Part shown: positions 28,670-38,062 of the stretch, one piece after another
Numbering within the stretch: the first letter of the stretch is position 1
How the letters are laid out: each line of letters starts with the position of its first letter
NCBI GenBank assembly: GCA_000169995.1
Contig: AAZW01000004.1
Coordinates: 62,001-126,000, forward strand
Source of the DNA: Vibrionales bacterium SWAT-3
GTDB lineage: Bacteria; Pseudomonadota; Gammaproteobacteria; Enterobacterales; Vibrionaceae
Length of the DNA: 64,000 nucleotides
Direction of reading: 5' to 3'
Translations under genes and position numbers: made by a program
Notes under the pieces: generated by a model
What the model saw: the letters and a program-made list of their open reading frames with translations, nothing else
What the model was told of the DNA's origin: nothing
The model's database searches: none

Positions 28670-29402
28670 CTACTGGGATTTTATCTCCGCAACAGGATCT
28701 CGCATCATTAGATTCATTGGCGAAATACGTTCGTATAGCCCTTCAACATCTGAGATAAAGACTTTACCCCTTTGAATCTTGACCAAACCGTCCTGTTCTA
28801 TTCCTTTCAGCACTTCATTCAAGCGTGAGCGAGAAATCCCAGTAATCGTACTCAACTGAGTTTGTGACACGTTAACACTCACGGTAGCTCCCGCTATGTT
28901 ATTTTGACGTGCAGCGAGTTCTAAGAGTACATAAATCGTTTTCTGTTCTTTTTCATGGATAGAGGAAAGGTAGGCCTGCATCCAAATCGATTGTGCTCGT
29001 GTTCCGCAATGCAGCAGCCATTTAAATACCATGCACTGCTCTTCAGCCAACTCTAGTACCTTTTCGGATGGGAAAAGTATCATGGTGATCGGTTCAACTT
29101 CTTCAGCAACCGCAAAAAGATTGTATTCAGCATGGATCGCCAAGGCACCCATCCAATCACCTTTACCGATCACCTTTACCGATCACTCCTCCCGATAAGC
29201 TCTTCATATTTTCCGTCGAAAAGCAGATTCCCGCAGAACCGCTAAGAATATAGAAAACGCCAGGTAGGTTTTGAAACTTTCGTGTAATTTCCAAGCTATT
29301 AATACCGGTTTTAAATACGGCAATCTCAAGTAAGCTATCGATAAGATCTTTTGGTAAATCACACGGCCACTGTATTTGTTTGCCTATGGTTGGGTCTAAC
29401 AA
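28670..29402 (-). pseudogene. Crp/Fnr-family regulator, frameshifted by a 13-bp tandem duplication
   Basis: Two reverse frames together encode one Crp/Fnr regulator. The first (29402 down to 29163) has the cyclic-nucleotide-binding-fold start (GVFYILSGSAGICF). The second (29173 down to 28670) has the rest, with a dimer helix and a winged HTH (VSVNVSQTQLSTITGISRSRL). They are joined at a 13-base direct repeat present twice in a row (29161-29186). Removing one copy restores a continuous frame of about 239 residues reading SLSGGVIGKGDWMGAL. As it stands the first product stops after 79 residues. It is divergent from a LuxR-type gene. Confidence 0.88.
29161..29186. repeat. 13-bp perfect tandem duplication inside Crp/Fnr gene
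   Basis: CTTTACCGATCAC occurs at 29161-29173 and again at 29174-29186. Because 13 is not a multiple of 3 it causes the frameshift. The flanking CAATCAC suggests replication slippage. Confidence 0.97.
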
Positions 29403-29759
29403 TGATTTATTCCTCCTTCAACAATCTCACGCCTTAAAATGTGTCATTACATCTCTTTTAAATGTAGTTCATCATTGCCAACACAGAAGGTTTTATTCAA
29501 ATAAAATCATATATCTTAGTAGCTTAAGTTACTTTGATAACGAACAGCGGGCGCCACAAAGAAAATAACAACATTACACGCTGCCAACATACTCGGCTTA
29601 TTATGTTGGCGTTATCCAAGACTCGTCTAATAAACTTAGGTATTTAGAAGGCCTCTGTAGAGAGCTATTCACCTAGCGCTAATCACCACCATAGATCACC
29701 GTCGCTCTAACACTTAGGTACTAAATTCGGCTCAAGCCGAACAACATTCTCTACTACGG

Positions 29760-29788
29760 TTGACACATTTTAGCTCTTGCCGTTATTT
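29760..29788 (+). promoter_or_regulatory. Candidate sigma70 promoter of LuxR-type gene
   Basis: A perfect -35 box TTGACA (29760-29765) is followed after 17 bases by TTATTT (29783-29788), 28 bases before ATG 29817. The longer open frame that starts at the TTG of this box is therefore unlikely to be the translated one. Confidence 0.5.
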
Positions 29789-29816
29789 TTGTCTTAAACC
29801 ACAACAGACGGTCAGT

Positions 29817-30599
29817 ATGAAAGACAACCAATTCGATAGCTTTGAAGAGCTCTTAGGTCACCAAACCGACACCTTGACCGCATGTCAGCCAAAAGATTTT
29901 GATAAGACGTTTGTGTCACTCGCTCAGGAAGCTCTTGCTTGGTTTAAGCTAGATAGGCTTACTCTGTTTCCAAACTCGATGATTCTTTTGGATACAGGGA
30001 AAAGCATGTCGGTATCTCAAGTCGGAATGCCACCACTCGAGATTGAGCGCTTTCTAAAAGGCAACTACCTTGAATACCTAAAGCTTTTACGTTCCAAAGA
30101 GTGTTGGCAGCTATTTCCAGAGCAATCACTTGCGAACCACAAAATCGACCCGCTGCGTGAACTCTATCAAGAAGGCGCTTATTGGCACGCTATCGTGAGC
30201 TTATCGCTATTTGGGCAACAATGGGGCGCTATCGGGTTCTCTAGATTCAAGCGGTACGAGACGCCGATTGACGAGCGTGATTTGAAACGAATCAAAATGC
30301 TGAGTGATGTTTGGCTCTGTTTTTGGCAGCACTCCAAAATGACTCGTAGTGTGACCAGTGATGAAGCCAGTAATATCAATGAGAGTGAAAAACTCTTGTT
30401 ACTTACAAAAAAACAATGCGCTGTACTTACGCAGTTGGCGCAAGGTTACACCGCTAAGCAATGTGCAGACATTCTGTTTTTAAGCCCAAGAACGATCGAA
30501 TCACACAAATATCGAATGTTAGATATCCTTGAACTCGATAACCATACGGAGCTAATCCAGTTCGCGCTTCGTAATGGCTTCGGTATTGATAGTCCATAA
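29817..30599 (+). CDS. LuxR-family transcriptional regulator
   Basis: The start is placed at ATG 29817, giving 260 residues; a TTG at 29760 would extend it but overlaps a promoter-like motif. The N-terminal part (residues 1-180) is GAF-like with many tryptophans (WGAIGFSRF). The C-terminus has a clear LuxR HTH (TKKQCAVLTQLAQGYTAKQ, then LSPRTIESHKYRMLDILE). No acyl-homoserine-lactone pocket pattern was recognised, so the ligand is unknown. It is divergent from the broken Crp/Fnr gene and followed by a terminator. Confidence 0.87.
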   Translation: MKDNQFDSFEELLGHQTDTLTACQPKDFDKTFVSLAQEALAWFKLDRLTLFPNSMILLDTGKSMSVSQVGMPPLEIERFLKGNYLEYLKLLRSKECWQLFPEQSLANHKIDPLRELYQEGAYWHAIVSLSLFGQQWGAIGFSRFKRYETPIDERDLKRIKMLSDVWLCFWQHSKMTRSVTSDEASNINESEKLLLLTKKQCAVLTQLAQGYTAKQCADILFLSPRTIESHKYRMLDILELDNHTELIQFALRNGFGIDSP

Positions 30600-30666
30600 G
30601 TGCTTGTTACCAAAAAACAGTGCTCGTGCTAGTTAGTCAACACATGTTAACTAGCTACAAAAGTAA

Positions 30667-30702
30667 AAAGCCCTCAAATTTCTGCGGTTTGAGGGCTTTA
30701 TT
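30667..30702. terminator. Rho-independent terminator
   Basis: Stem AAAGCCCTCAAA/TTTGAGGGCTTT with a 9-base loop, between the converging LuxR-type and GNAT genes. Confidence 0.92.
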
Positions 30703-30705
30703 GTT

Positions 30706-30729
30706 TTATGGCTTTATGGCTTTATGGCG
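30706..30729. repeat. 8-bp unit repeated three times
   Basis: TTTATGGC is repeated three times in a row directly after the terminator and outside any gene. It is a possible slippage tract with no visible regulatory role. Confidence 0.85.
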
Positions 30730-30777
30730 GTAATTTAATTCTTATTCAGATTATAAATTCAATCACCTAAGGCGAGT

Positions 30778-31278
30778 TCAAGATGATAGATATTCAGGCT
30801 TTATTCTCGACATCAGCAACATATCAATGTACTTGCCGTTTTTGAAGGTACTCAATCGCTTAGTCCCCTCTAACTGAAAACCTACGCGTTCGTACAAAGC
30901 AATCGCAACGTGGTTATCGGCATGAACCTCTAACTCTAGGCGGATTAGGTTTAGCCAATTATCCGGCTGATTGATAGCTTCTTGCATCAAGGCTTTACCA
31001 ACCCCTTTTCCGTGAACATCCGGATGAATGGCAATAGCAAGCCCTGCGCAGTGTCGGTCCCTTACCTTAGTTGTCATAAATAAAGTGATGTGGCCTACGA
31101 CTTTCTCGGGCGATTCAGCGACTAGAGTAAAATGGTCTGAATGACCAAATAACCGATCCACTTGTTCTGAACTTAGGTATGGTTTTTGTGACGTGTTTGC
31201 TGAAATCGAAGGACGGCGATAAATATCGAATAAATCTTGGCTATCCGTTGCTTCTAAATGTCTAATTTTTATTTCCAA
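30778..31278 (-). CDS. GNAT N-acetyltransferase, YhhY-like
   Basis: This 166-residue protein starts at TTG 31278, with AAGGA nine bases upstream. It has the acetyl-CoA-binding motif HGKGVGKALM and the GNAT ending ALYERVGFQLEGTKR. Its spread (NTSQKPYLS near the start, NWLNLIRLELEVHADN later) resembles E. coli YhhY, an amino-acid N-acetyltransferase. Cytosolic; its substrate is not fixed by sequence. Confidence 0.85.
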   Translation of the reverse strand: MEIKIRHLEATDSQDLFDIYRRPSISANTSQKPYLSSEQVDRLFGHSDHFTLVAESPEKVVGHITLFMTTKVRDRHCAGLAIAIHPDVHGKGVGKALMQEAINQPDNWLNLIRLELEVHADNHVAIALYERVGFQLEGTKRLSTFKNGKYIDMLLMSRIKPEYLSS

Positions 31279-31439
31279 AGCGCTTCCTTACTATCTGATC
31301 TTTTTAACTGAACGACTTTCATACTACGGATAGCAACGAGCACCTACAACCTTAAAGATTATAAGTGCTCGAAATATTTAGACAGATAATAAATTCAACA
31401 AAATCGCAACGTTATACAACGCCTTGGAATATCTACCCC

Positions 31440-32432
31440 TTAGAACTTATAGTCGATACCGACGCTCGCTAATACCTGCTCAGAATTATAGAAATCGATA
31501 TTCGAGTCGATCGTTCTATAGCCAAGTAATGAAATAAACGACCAATCTTCATACCCCATCAACCCACCAAACTCATACGCTAAGAATGCACCGTACTCGT
31601 TCTCTTCACGAGATTTTCCATAAATTGGATTGGCTTCATCGTACTGACGATCGTTCGCATCTAACGTTACAACAAAGCCGTGACGACCGAGTCTCTTTGC
31701 GTAATTCAATTCAATCCCGTAACTGTCAAAACTTAGCGCATCTCCTTCCGCATCCGCATGAAAATACACCATAGAAGGCACTAACAAACCGGCTTGATTT
31801 GGCAGTATGAATCGATATCCGGCTTTGGCATACACATAGGTTCTTTCCCTATCTAACAGCGCTGCCTTTTCTGGCGATATGGATTTGGTACCTAGAGTGC
31901 CCGATAATTCATCATCAACATCAGATTCACCAATCGCGAAATCCGTTTGGAAGGCCGTTCCGCCAATGTTGGTCAGTTGTAGTCGTCCTACATTACCTTT
32001 CACATCGGTTTCGTTTCGATTGACACCAACGGCGTAAGGATCAGACCAAGCTTTACCAGAGATAAGCGTTGGTAACACGGAAACATCTAATATGGTGCCG
32101 CCAGAGAGTTTGTGTCGATAACCAATCTCAAAGGCGATGGTACCGGTTGCAATATCTTCTCGGGTGGTACCGGCATAAACTTGGTGAGTAAGGGATTCAC
32201 CAAAGGTGTATTTAACGGTTCCGAGAAAACCAAGCAAACCTTGATTCTCACCGTCACCTTCCATGGTATTGGTTGCTTGGTTTGAGTCTTGTTCGGTACT
32301 CAAATTACTGCTGTCAGAATAGAAACCAGCCAAGACACTAAAGTTACCACTAAAGCCCTCACTAGGAGCTAATCCACTGTACGCTGGCATAGAAATAGCC
32401 GCGGAAAGTACTACAGGTAAAAAAGACCTCAT
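31440..32432 (-). CDS. DUF2860 outer-membrane protein
   Basis: ATG 32432 is chosen over the GTG at 32444, giving about 330 residues with a signal peptide ending in PAYS. The sequence alternates aromatic and polar residues and ends in ASVGIDYKF, with a C-terminal aromatic as in beta-barrels. The GFSGNFSVLAGFYSDSSNL start is typical of the Vibrio DUF2860 family. It is probably an outer-membrane barrel of unknown function, transcribed alone. Confidence 0.8.
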   Translation of the reverse strand: MRSFLPVVLSAAISMPAYSGLAPSEGFSGNFSVLAGFYSDSSNLSTEQDSNQATNTMEGDGENQGLLGFLGTVKYTFGESLTHQVYAGTTREDIATGTIAFEIGYRHKLSGGTILDVSVLPTLISGKAWSDPYAVGVNRNETDVKGNVGRLQLTNIGGTAFQTDFAIGESDVDDELSGTLGTKSISPEKAALLDRERTYVYAKAGYRFILPNQAGLLVPSMVYFHADAEGDALSFDSYGIELNYAKRLGRHGFVVTLDANDRQYDEANPIYGKSREENEYGAFLAYEFGGLMGYEDWSFISLLGYRTIDSNIDFYNSEQVLASVGIDYKF

Positions 32433-32635
32433 ATTCACATCCACTAGTTGAATAGTTACCCATTAAATATATGTACAAAATTGGAATTACAACAAGTATT
32501 TAACCTTTATACATCCCCACTTTGTTGAGTTTTCGGGATACGACAACGTCTCCAGCGCGACGAAGATATGATCTATCGTGCTTGGGCTTTCGTAACAAGC
32601 CTCGGAAATAAAGGAAAAACCAAAAGGAACCCAAT

Positions 32636-33133
32636 ATGTTTAAGAACTTATATAAAAGCTTGTCACTGTTCGTCGCAACGCTTCTTTTATCAACAGCAGC
32701 ACATGCTGACCATCATGGTATGAAAAAAGACATCGTGGACGTGGCAGTAGAAAACGGCTCGTTTACAACGTTAGTAGCAGCTGTAAAAGCGGCAGGGTTA
32801 GTGGATACACTGAAAGGAGACGGCCCGTTTACTGTTTTCGCACCAACAGATGAAGCGTTTGCTGCTCTACCTGAAGGTACGGTAGAGATGTTATTGAAGC
32901 CGGAGAATAAAGACAAACTGGTCGCAATACTCACCTATCATGTGGTGCCAGGAAAAGTAATGGCTGAAGATGTGGTCAAATTAGACAGCGCAGTCACCGT
33001 ACAGGGTGAGCCAGTCACAATTAGTACTGACCATGGTGTTGTAATGATCAACAAAGCTCATGTCGTAACGGCAGACGTTAAAGCGAGCAATGGTGTGATA
33101 CATGTCATTGACGCTGTACTGTTACCTAAGTAA
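32636..33133 (+). CDS. Secreted fasciclin-domain protein
   Basis: This 165-residue protein has a signal peptide ending in AAHA. A single fasciclin domain has its two signature blocks: [19 protein letters not shown] and, at the end, [20 protein letters not shown] lies before the ATG. Such proteins are secreted or periplasmic and linked to adhesion, but the bacterial role is unclear. Confidence 0.93.
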   Translation: MFKNLYKSLSLFVATLLLSTAAHADHHGMKKDIVDVAVENGSFTTLVAAVKAAGLVDTLKGDGPFTVFAPTDEAFAALPEGTVEMLLKPENKDKLVAILTYHVVPGKVMAEDVVKLDSAVTVQGEPVTISTDHGVVMINKAHVVTADVKASNGVIHVIDAVLLPK

Positions 33134-33255
33134 TAGACAACCAATGGATGCACAAGATATTAAGAGGTGTGACAATGTCATGCCTCTTTTCTATTCGAAC
33201 AATAGATTTTGGCTTACTACTTTAGGTATTAAGTAGATATTAAGTGAATATTAGG

Positions 33256-33552
33256 TTATACGAACAGTCGGCCAAATATCAGGAACGCGGCCATCGACAC
33301 AACTTTGGTAAACACCACCATCCAAATACAATCACCGATACTCGAATGCGTTGCCTTCCCAAGTAGAAATACGAACAGTATAAGCCCTAGAACCCACCCC
33401 ACTGTCGGTATCATAGAGACTAAAGATACGATAATCGCTATCGTTAGAAGAGACTTAAAATCCGCCACCACAAACGACATTTTAGATGCAATGTACATAC
33501 AACATGCCGTGACTAGCGCATCCATAACAAATGATAAAGCTTCGATTCCCAC
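33256..33552 (-). CDS. Small membrane protein, unknown
   Basis: This 98-residue protein starts at GTG 33552, with GAGGG upstream. It is almost wholly hydrophobic, with three to four helices (about 5-22, 33-48, 50-66, 75-95). No family recognised. Confidence 0.6.
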   Translation of the reverse strand: MGIEALSFVMDALVTACCMYIASKMSFVVADFKSLLTIAIIVSLVSMIPTVGWVLGLILFVFLLGKATHSSIGDCIWMVVFTKVVSMAAFLIFGRLFV

Positions 33553-33692
33553 GTACTACCCTCACTCTTTTCAATCGAACCAAATAATACATTGAAATTA
33601 AAGAGGAAATCTTAGGAAACCTGTAAAAACGTCATCGACATTTGTCCCACAATTGAGACTTAGAGACGATTTTTGACAATCATTTTCGAGAT

Positions 33693-33884
33693 TTATTCTT
33701 TGGCATTCTCATATTTATGACCGAATAAACAAAGGAATGAATTGATGACAAAAGAAAAGAAAGAAATAACCACGACGAAAAGCGGAAACAACCCAGAGAC
33801 CCCAGCTTGCAGGGCTAACACTCTGATTGCAAAAGAAAACATCGACACTAATGTATATATTTTTAATCTACTCACATGACTCAT
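33693..33884 (-). CDS. Very small membrane protein, unknown
   Basis: ATG 33884 follows AAGGAG by eight bases, an unusually good ribosome site that supports a real gene. The product is 63 residues with two hydrophobic helices and a short polar tail (GHKYENAKE). No family recognised. Confidence 0.5.
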   Translation of the reverse strand: MSHVSRLKIYTLVSMFSFAIRVLALQAGVSGLFPLFVVVISFFSFVINSFLCLFGHKYENAKE

Positions 33885-33987
33885 GAACAACACTCCTTGT
33901 ATTCATTCAATCTTTAAGATTAGACAAATTGGCTAGCACACAATTTGAACTCATCGACAATATCAATAGATCAGCAAAATTTACCCT

Positions 33988-34011
33988 TAAAAAGGCTTAA
34001 TAATCCTTTTA
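33988..34011 (-). terminator. Probable terminator of GNAT gene
   Basis: On the minus strand AAAAGG, a 9-base loop and CCTTTTT form a short stem with a T-run, 40 bases after the GNAT stop. Confidence 0.55.
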
Positions 34012-34050
34012 GGCCTGTACCTCCTCACAATCTTCGCTCTTAACGTAAGC

Positions 34051-34521
34051 CTAATTGTCGACAACCCTTTCCATCACGAAATTCGTCAGCGTTACTCCAC
34101 GCATATCGACTTGCTGATCATTCACTACTTTAAAACCCATACGCTCATAAAATGGCTTCGCGGTGATACTTACCTCTGAGAAGTATCTTGATACCCCACG
34201 AATTTGCCCAATCGTGAATACATGCTCCATCAACGCTCGGCCAACACCTCGCCCCTGATATTCATGATGGCAAAAAAAATGGTCGACTAAACCACTTGGC
34301 TGTAGGTCAGTATAGCCAACAATATGACCATTTAACTCAGCGATAAAAGGTTTTAACCCGTCCATACGCTTTTGCCATAACGCAAAGTCAAAACCACTTG
34401 GTGCCCAAGCCTCGACTTGCTCTTGAGAGTAATCTCGTATGTTCACGTTGCGAACCGTGTAGAAAAAGATCTCCCATAGAGCTTTAGCATCACTTTCTTG
34501 ATAATTTCGAATTCTAACCAC
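34051..34521 (-). CDS. GNAT N-acetyltransferase
   Basis: This 156-residue protein starts at GTG 34521 behind AAGGAAGAG. It has the acetyl-CoA motif YQGRGVGRALMEHV and the closing AKPFYERMGFKVVNDQ. It resembles the YafP-like subgroup with an N-terminal ALWEIFFYTVRNVNIRDY stretch. Substrate unknown. It is transcribed in line with the small genes upstream, after a 93-base gap. Confidence 0.88.
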   Translation of the reverse strand: MVRIRNYQESDAKALWEIFFYTVRNVNIRDYSQEQVEAWAPSGFDFALWQKRMDGLKPFIAELNGHIVGYTDLQPSGLVDHFFCHHEYQGRGVGRALMEHVFTIGQIRGVSRYFSEVSITAKPFYERMGFKVVNDQQVDMRGVTLTNFVMERVVDN

Positions 34522-34614
34522 ACTCTCTTCCTTTGGTCGCTTTAAGATTCTAACTATTGGATATAGTCACATATCAGTTAATACATAGCTGTATTAGGAC
34601 ACTCACTGTTCCCG

Positions 34615-34833
34615 TTAAAGGATACGTGTCACTGATGGGTACTTTTCTGAAGCAAACTCATGATAAATATCCGCTAAATAACGCGCTAACTCTTCCTCTG
34701 CTAAATCAGAAGGTATGATCACGTCATAGACTCGAGCACGTATCGATGTTTCCGATTCTCGATATAGCAGCCACTCCTCGTTTTGCCTCTGTACTGACAT
34801 TCTCTGGTGAAAAACCTGAAATTTTACCCACAT
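34615..34833 (-). CDS. Small conserved-looking protein, unknown
   Basis: This 72-residue, mostly soluble protein (MWVKFQVFHQRMSVQRQNEE at the start) begins 25 bases after the cupin gene ends, with a GAG-rich leader. It is probably co-transcribed with the cupin. No function can be given. Confidence 0.6.
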   Translation of the reverse strand: MWVKFQVFHQRMSVQRQNEEWLLYRESETSIRARVYDVIIPSDLAEEELARYLADIYHEFASEKYPSVTRIL

Positions 34834-34858
34834 ACGCTCTTTTACCTCTATCAGTAAA

Positions 34859-35173
34859 TTAACGATAAAACACCGCTAGCCATATCGTGACAGAGTCTTT
34901 GTCGGTCCCCAGAACCTTGTGCTTTTCACCCGCGGGAATATTGAGGTAGTCCCCTTTAGACAAAGTAACAATGCGACCGTCAGCAAATTCGATAACGCCT
35001 TGCCCCTCGAGCACTAGAACCCATTCATGCTCATCTTGATCGTACCAACCCTCTTCGGGAGAACTGTGCCCATGTGAAAGTATCCTCTCTATTCGAATGT
35101 TGTCATTCGCTATCAAGTCACTGAATATTTCATTGGGTATCGAAGAAGGGATATCCGCGTAGATATTTGACAT
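34859..35173 (-). CDS. Small cupin-domain protein
   Basis: ATG 35173, with AGGAG six bases upstream, is the clear start; the open frame extends further but has no such site. The product is 104 residues: a single cupin barrel with HEWVLVLEGQGVIEF and GDYLNIPAGEKHKV (metal-ligand type E and H positions). Function not assignable beyond the fold. Confidence 0.88.
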   Translation of the reverse strand: MSNIYADIPSSIPNEIFSDLIANDNIRIERILSHGHSSPEEGWYDQDEHEWVLVLEGQGVIEFADGRIVTLSKGDYLNIPAGEKHKVLGTDKDSVTIWLAVFYR

Positions 35174-35222
35174 AAGCTCTCCTAATTTTCTCTGAAACCT
35201 GGTGATGATTGACGTGTGTACA

Positions 35223-35726
35223 CTAAGCCACGACATTCTTCCTGAAGTAAAAACGATAGTAACCAAGCAAGTTACTGCCAATAAATAAGGCTTCCATAAC
35301 AACCGCTGTTGGAGAGCCAACTAAGTAATTATGAACAAGCCAAAAACTGGTGCCGATGATCATTAGCTCTCGAAGTCGACGGTCATCCTTGTTAAAAGCA
35401 GCAAATGTTTGGAACATTGATGCGCAGCAACTCAATACGCTGGTTACCCCTGAGAAAGTAAAGGCTGTCGCAACGACAGACAGTGAACAAAACAGATATT
35501 TGAACTTAGGAGATGTGGAAAACACACTCGTTAAATAACGGATAGTGGCAATAATCATCAAGCATGCTGCTGTCCACTGTTCTAACAGGATAAAGTGACT
35601 TGAAATCAGTACACCTGCGAAAAACAAGCAGGTTACGATCTTCTTCCTCTCCTTAAACTGGAAAGACATAAGATCAAAGCAAATCGCAATGGCGACTAAA
35701 ACTTGAGACAAATAGAAAGCTGACAC
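35223..35726 (-). CDS. YgjV-family inner membrane protein
   Basis: GTG 35726 is preferred, with AAAGGA upstream. The product is about 167 residues with five or so transmembrane helices. It begins SAFYLSQVLVAIAICFDLMS and ends NYLVGSPTAVVMEALFIGSN, the pattern of the YgjV family. Unknown function. It is likely the first gene of a ygjV-cupin-small protein run. Confidence 0.8.
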   Translation of the reverse strand: MSAFYLSQVLVAIAICFDLMSFQFKERKKIVTCLFFAGVLISSHFILLEQWTAACLMIIATIRYLTSVFSTSPKFKYLFCSLSVVATAFTFSGVTSVLSCCASMFQTFAAFNKDDRRLRELMIIGTSFWLVHNYLVGSPTAVVMEALFIGSNLLGYYRFYFRKNVVA

Positions 35727-35831
35727 TGTGATTCCTTTTACAATATTCGGACGGGGTTCGGCTAAACTTCTCGACATGAAACCGCAGGTCACATCAACGG
35801 CCTAGACCCACCTTTCATAACAACAAGTCCA

Positions 35832-36628
35832 CTAAATTTTTAGTAGACCGCTAATCACTGTTTTGGCTGAACCTATTAACTTTATTCGACCATTCGCCAT
35901 TAACTCAGTCGATACATAGCCCCCACGACGAGAAGCTTGGTATGCACGAAAACACGATTTATTGAGTTTATCAGCCCAATATTGTGTTAAAGCACAATGT
36001 GCCGAGCCAGTAACAGGATCCTCATTGTTCCCGACCCAAGGGGCAAAATAACGAGAAACAAAATCGAGATCTACGCTTGATGATTGGCTCGTCACTAGCA
36101 CGCCTCTGCCTGCCATTGTTTTTAAAGCATCAAAGTTCGGAGAGAGCTCCAATAGCACTTGCTCATTAGCTACCTCGATAAACTGCTTAGTATCAAATTC
36201 CATGAATGACACTACTTGGTCTTGCGCTATGCCTAAATGCTCTAAAAGAACTAAATTAGGTTCTGCACTTAGCGACTGAGTACCTGGGAAATCTAGCTCG
36301 ATATTGATTCACCAACTGTGGCAGTTAACTCCCCAGACAAAGTATTAAAAACGACTTTGTCGCCAACCTTGGCTAACCCCTGCTCTTTCATCACATGCAC
36401 AGCAGCCAGAGTGCCGTGACCACACAACTTAACTTCCACTTCTGGTGTAAACCACTTTAGCGTCATGGTATCCAGTGCGAGGAAAGCCGTCTCAGGTACC
36501 GCCATCTCTTCTGCAATAGATAACATCAGCGACTCATCTAGTAACTCTCGAGAAATGCAGACACCTGCAGGGTTGCCTTTGAAGGCTTGGGTAGTGAACG
36601 AATCCACTTGATATATTTCTAGTTCCAC
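35832..36628 (-). pseudogene. PhzF-family isomerase/epimerase, one-base frameshift
   Basis: The first half (from GTG 36628 behind GGAG) reads ELEIYQVDSFTTQAFKGNPAG, AVPETAFL and KLCGHGTLAAVHV, the PhzF N-terminal lobe with its catalytic Glu region. It ends at a TAG near 36293. Another frame then reads INIELDFPGTQ and continues without a stop through EDPVTGSAHCALTQYW to 35832, the C-terminal lobe. Loss of one A from a GAAATCAAT-type site near 36305 explains the shift. The restored protein would be about 265 residues, normal for the family. It is either a recent pseudogene or a sequence error. Confidence 0.85.
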
Positions 36629-36658
36629 AAGAGCTCCATTTCGTAGTTTAAGTTTCAA

Positions 36659-37027
36659 ACAGTGCCCACAATAAGCACAAAGCTCCTGTGCTACAAGTCA
36701 TTCCTCAAAACTTTTTAAACCAACAACTAAAACCAATAAAGTGCTGATAAAAAAGAATTATATTAAGATCGTAGCTAGACTTCCTCTATGGCCAACTCAT
36801 AACAACTTAACCCACTATTAGCATTCATGGAGTAGCATTCATGGCGTTAAAAAATACTTAGATGTTAAAAGCCTCATTCCACACGTTTAAGGGTAACCAT
36901 TGAACACAACCGTTAGTCACCTACACAAAATGCATTGGGTTGAAGTTAAATTAGTCACTTAAACTTGAAGCATGTCGCAGATTTTGAGCTAGGATTTAGT
37001 TAAGCAAAGCAGGAAAGGAATCCTTCT
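36659..37027. other. Intergenic region upstream of NspS-like gene
   Basis: This 369-base AT-rich region between divergent genes contains a 14-bp near-perfect tandem repeat (36819-36846). It must hold the promoter for the NspS-like/MbaA-like pair, but no clear -35/-10 pair stands out. Confidence 0.5.
36819..36846. repeat. 14-bp imperfect tandem repeat
   Basis: TAGCATTCATGGAG is followed directly by TAGCATTCATGGCG, differing at one base. It is non-coding and lies 180 bases before the NspS-like start. Confidence 0.9.
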
Positions 37028-38059
37028 GTGAAATCAATTTATGTTTCAGTTCTTGTCTCATCATCCCTTTTGAGTGGGTTGGTATTTGGTCAGAAGAGCG
37101 AAATTTATCTCTATAATTGGGACGAATTTCTGTCTGACGATGTGATTCAACAACTAAACGATACTTATGGGATTTCTCTAAAGCAGCAATACTTTTCTGA
37201 TGAATCAATTCGAGATGAGGTGCTACTGAGCGAACGCCGCGGTGCCTTTGAATTGGTTGTGATAGAGAGTATGAAGCTAAAAGCGTTCGCTGAGCAGAAC
37301 CTGTTTCATAACCTCAGTGACATACAGCAATCTCTCGCAAACAATTTTGACTCTCGATGGGTTGGTGGATGCGGTGACTATGGCATCCCTTATGCTTGGG
37401 GAACATCGGGCATATTGTACCGGAGGGACAAAGTTGCAATTCCTAATTCATGGAAAGCCATATTGGACCCTGAAACCGAAAATAGTGGCCGAATTAGTAT
37501 GTATTACGAGCCAACAGATCTAGTGAGTGTTGCACTTCTACTCAACCAATTCGAACCCTTTACCAACAATGAACAGGAGCTGAGAGTAGCCTACCAAACC
37601 TTGCAAGCTCAAAAGCCCCACCTTGAAAGTAATGAATACGTCGTCGAATATATCCACCAACCAGAAAGACTGGCCAATATAGACTTAGCTTATGGCTATT
37701 CTGGAGACAGCTACATATTGAATGAGGTCGACCCCGAAGCATCATGGGCCTATATCGTACCTGAGGAAGGTACAACCCTTTGGTTAGAGTGCATTGCAGC
37801 GATAAATAACGGAGAGCTATCACAACAAGCCTCAACGATACTGTCTTTCTTGTCACAGCCTGAAATTGCAGCTCAAAACGCAATGGACTCTTGGTTCGCT
37901 ACGCCCAGTTCGAAAGCTAAAGCCCTAACCTCTCAAGAGTATCAGAACGACCCTGAGCTATTCCCTAGCCAAGAAGTGTTAGAGCGCAGTTATCTGTATC
38001 AATCCCTTGAGCCAAATAGCCTTCAAATTCGTAATCGTATTGTTGATAGTTTGAGATAA
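37028..38059 (+). CDS. NspS-like (PotD-type) periplasmic polyamine-binding sensor protein
   Basis: This 343-residue protein starts at GTG 37028, with AAAGGA nine bases before. It has a signal peptide, then EIYLYNWDEFLSDDVIQQL, the start typical of PotD/PotF spermidine-binding proteins. It continues with CGDYGIPYAWGTSGILYRRD and AYGYSGDSYILNE, as in V. cholerae NspS. There are no transporter genes nearby; three bases downstream begins a GGDEF-EAL membrane protein. The pair thus copies the NspS-MbaA layout, in which the binding protein signals norspermidine or spermidine status. Polyamine as ligand is inferred from homology. Confidence 0.87.
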   Translation: MKSIYVSVLVSSSLLSGLVFGQKSEIYLYNWDEFLSDDVIQQLNDTYGISLKQQYFSDESIRDEVLLSERRGAFELVVIESMKLKAFAEQNLFHNLSDIQQSLANNFDSRWVGGCGDYGIPYAWGTSGILYRRDKVAIPNSWKAILDPETENSGRISMYYEPTDLVSVALLLNQFEPFTNNEQELRVAYQTLQAQKPHLESNEYVVEYIHQPERLANIDLAYGYSGDSYILNEVDPEASWAYIVPEEGTTLWLECIAAINNGELSQQASTILSFLSQPEIAAQNAMDSWFATPSSKAKALTSQEYQNDPELFPSQEVLERSYLYQSLEPNSLQIRNRIVDSLR

Positions 38060-38062
38060 CAA

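Noticed and set aside
30706..30729. CRISPR-like or iteron array
   Set aside because: Only three 8-bp units without spacers and no replication gene nearby.
31440..32432. Specific porin identity
   Set aside because: Only the DUF2860-type pattern and barrel-like composition are visible; no substrate can be named.
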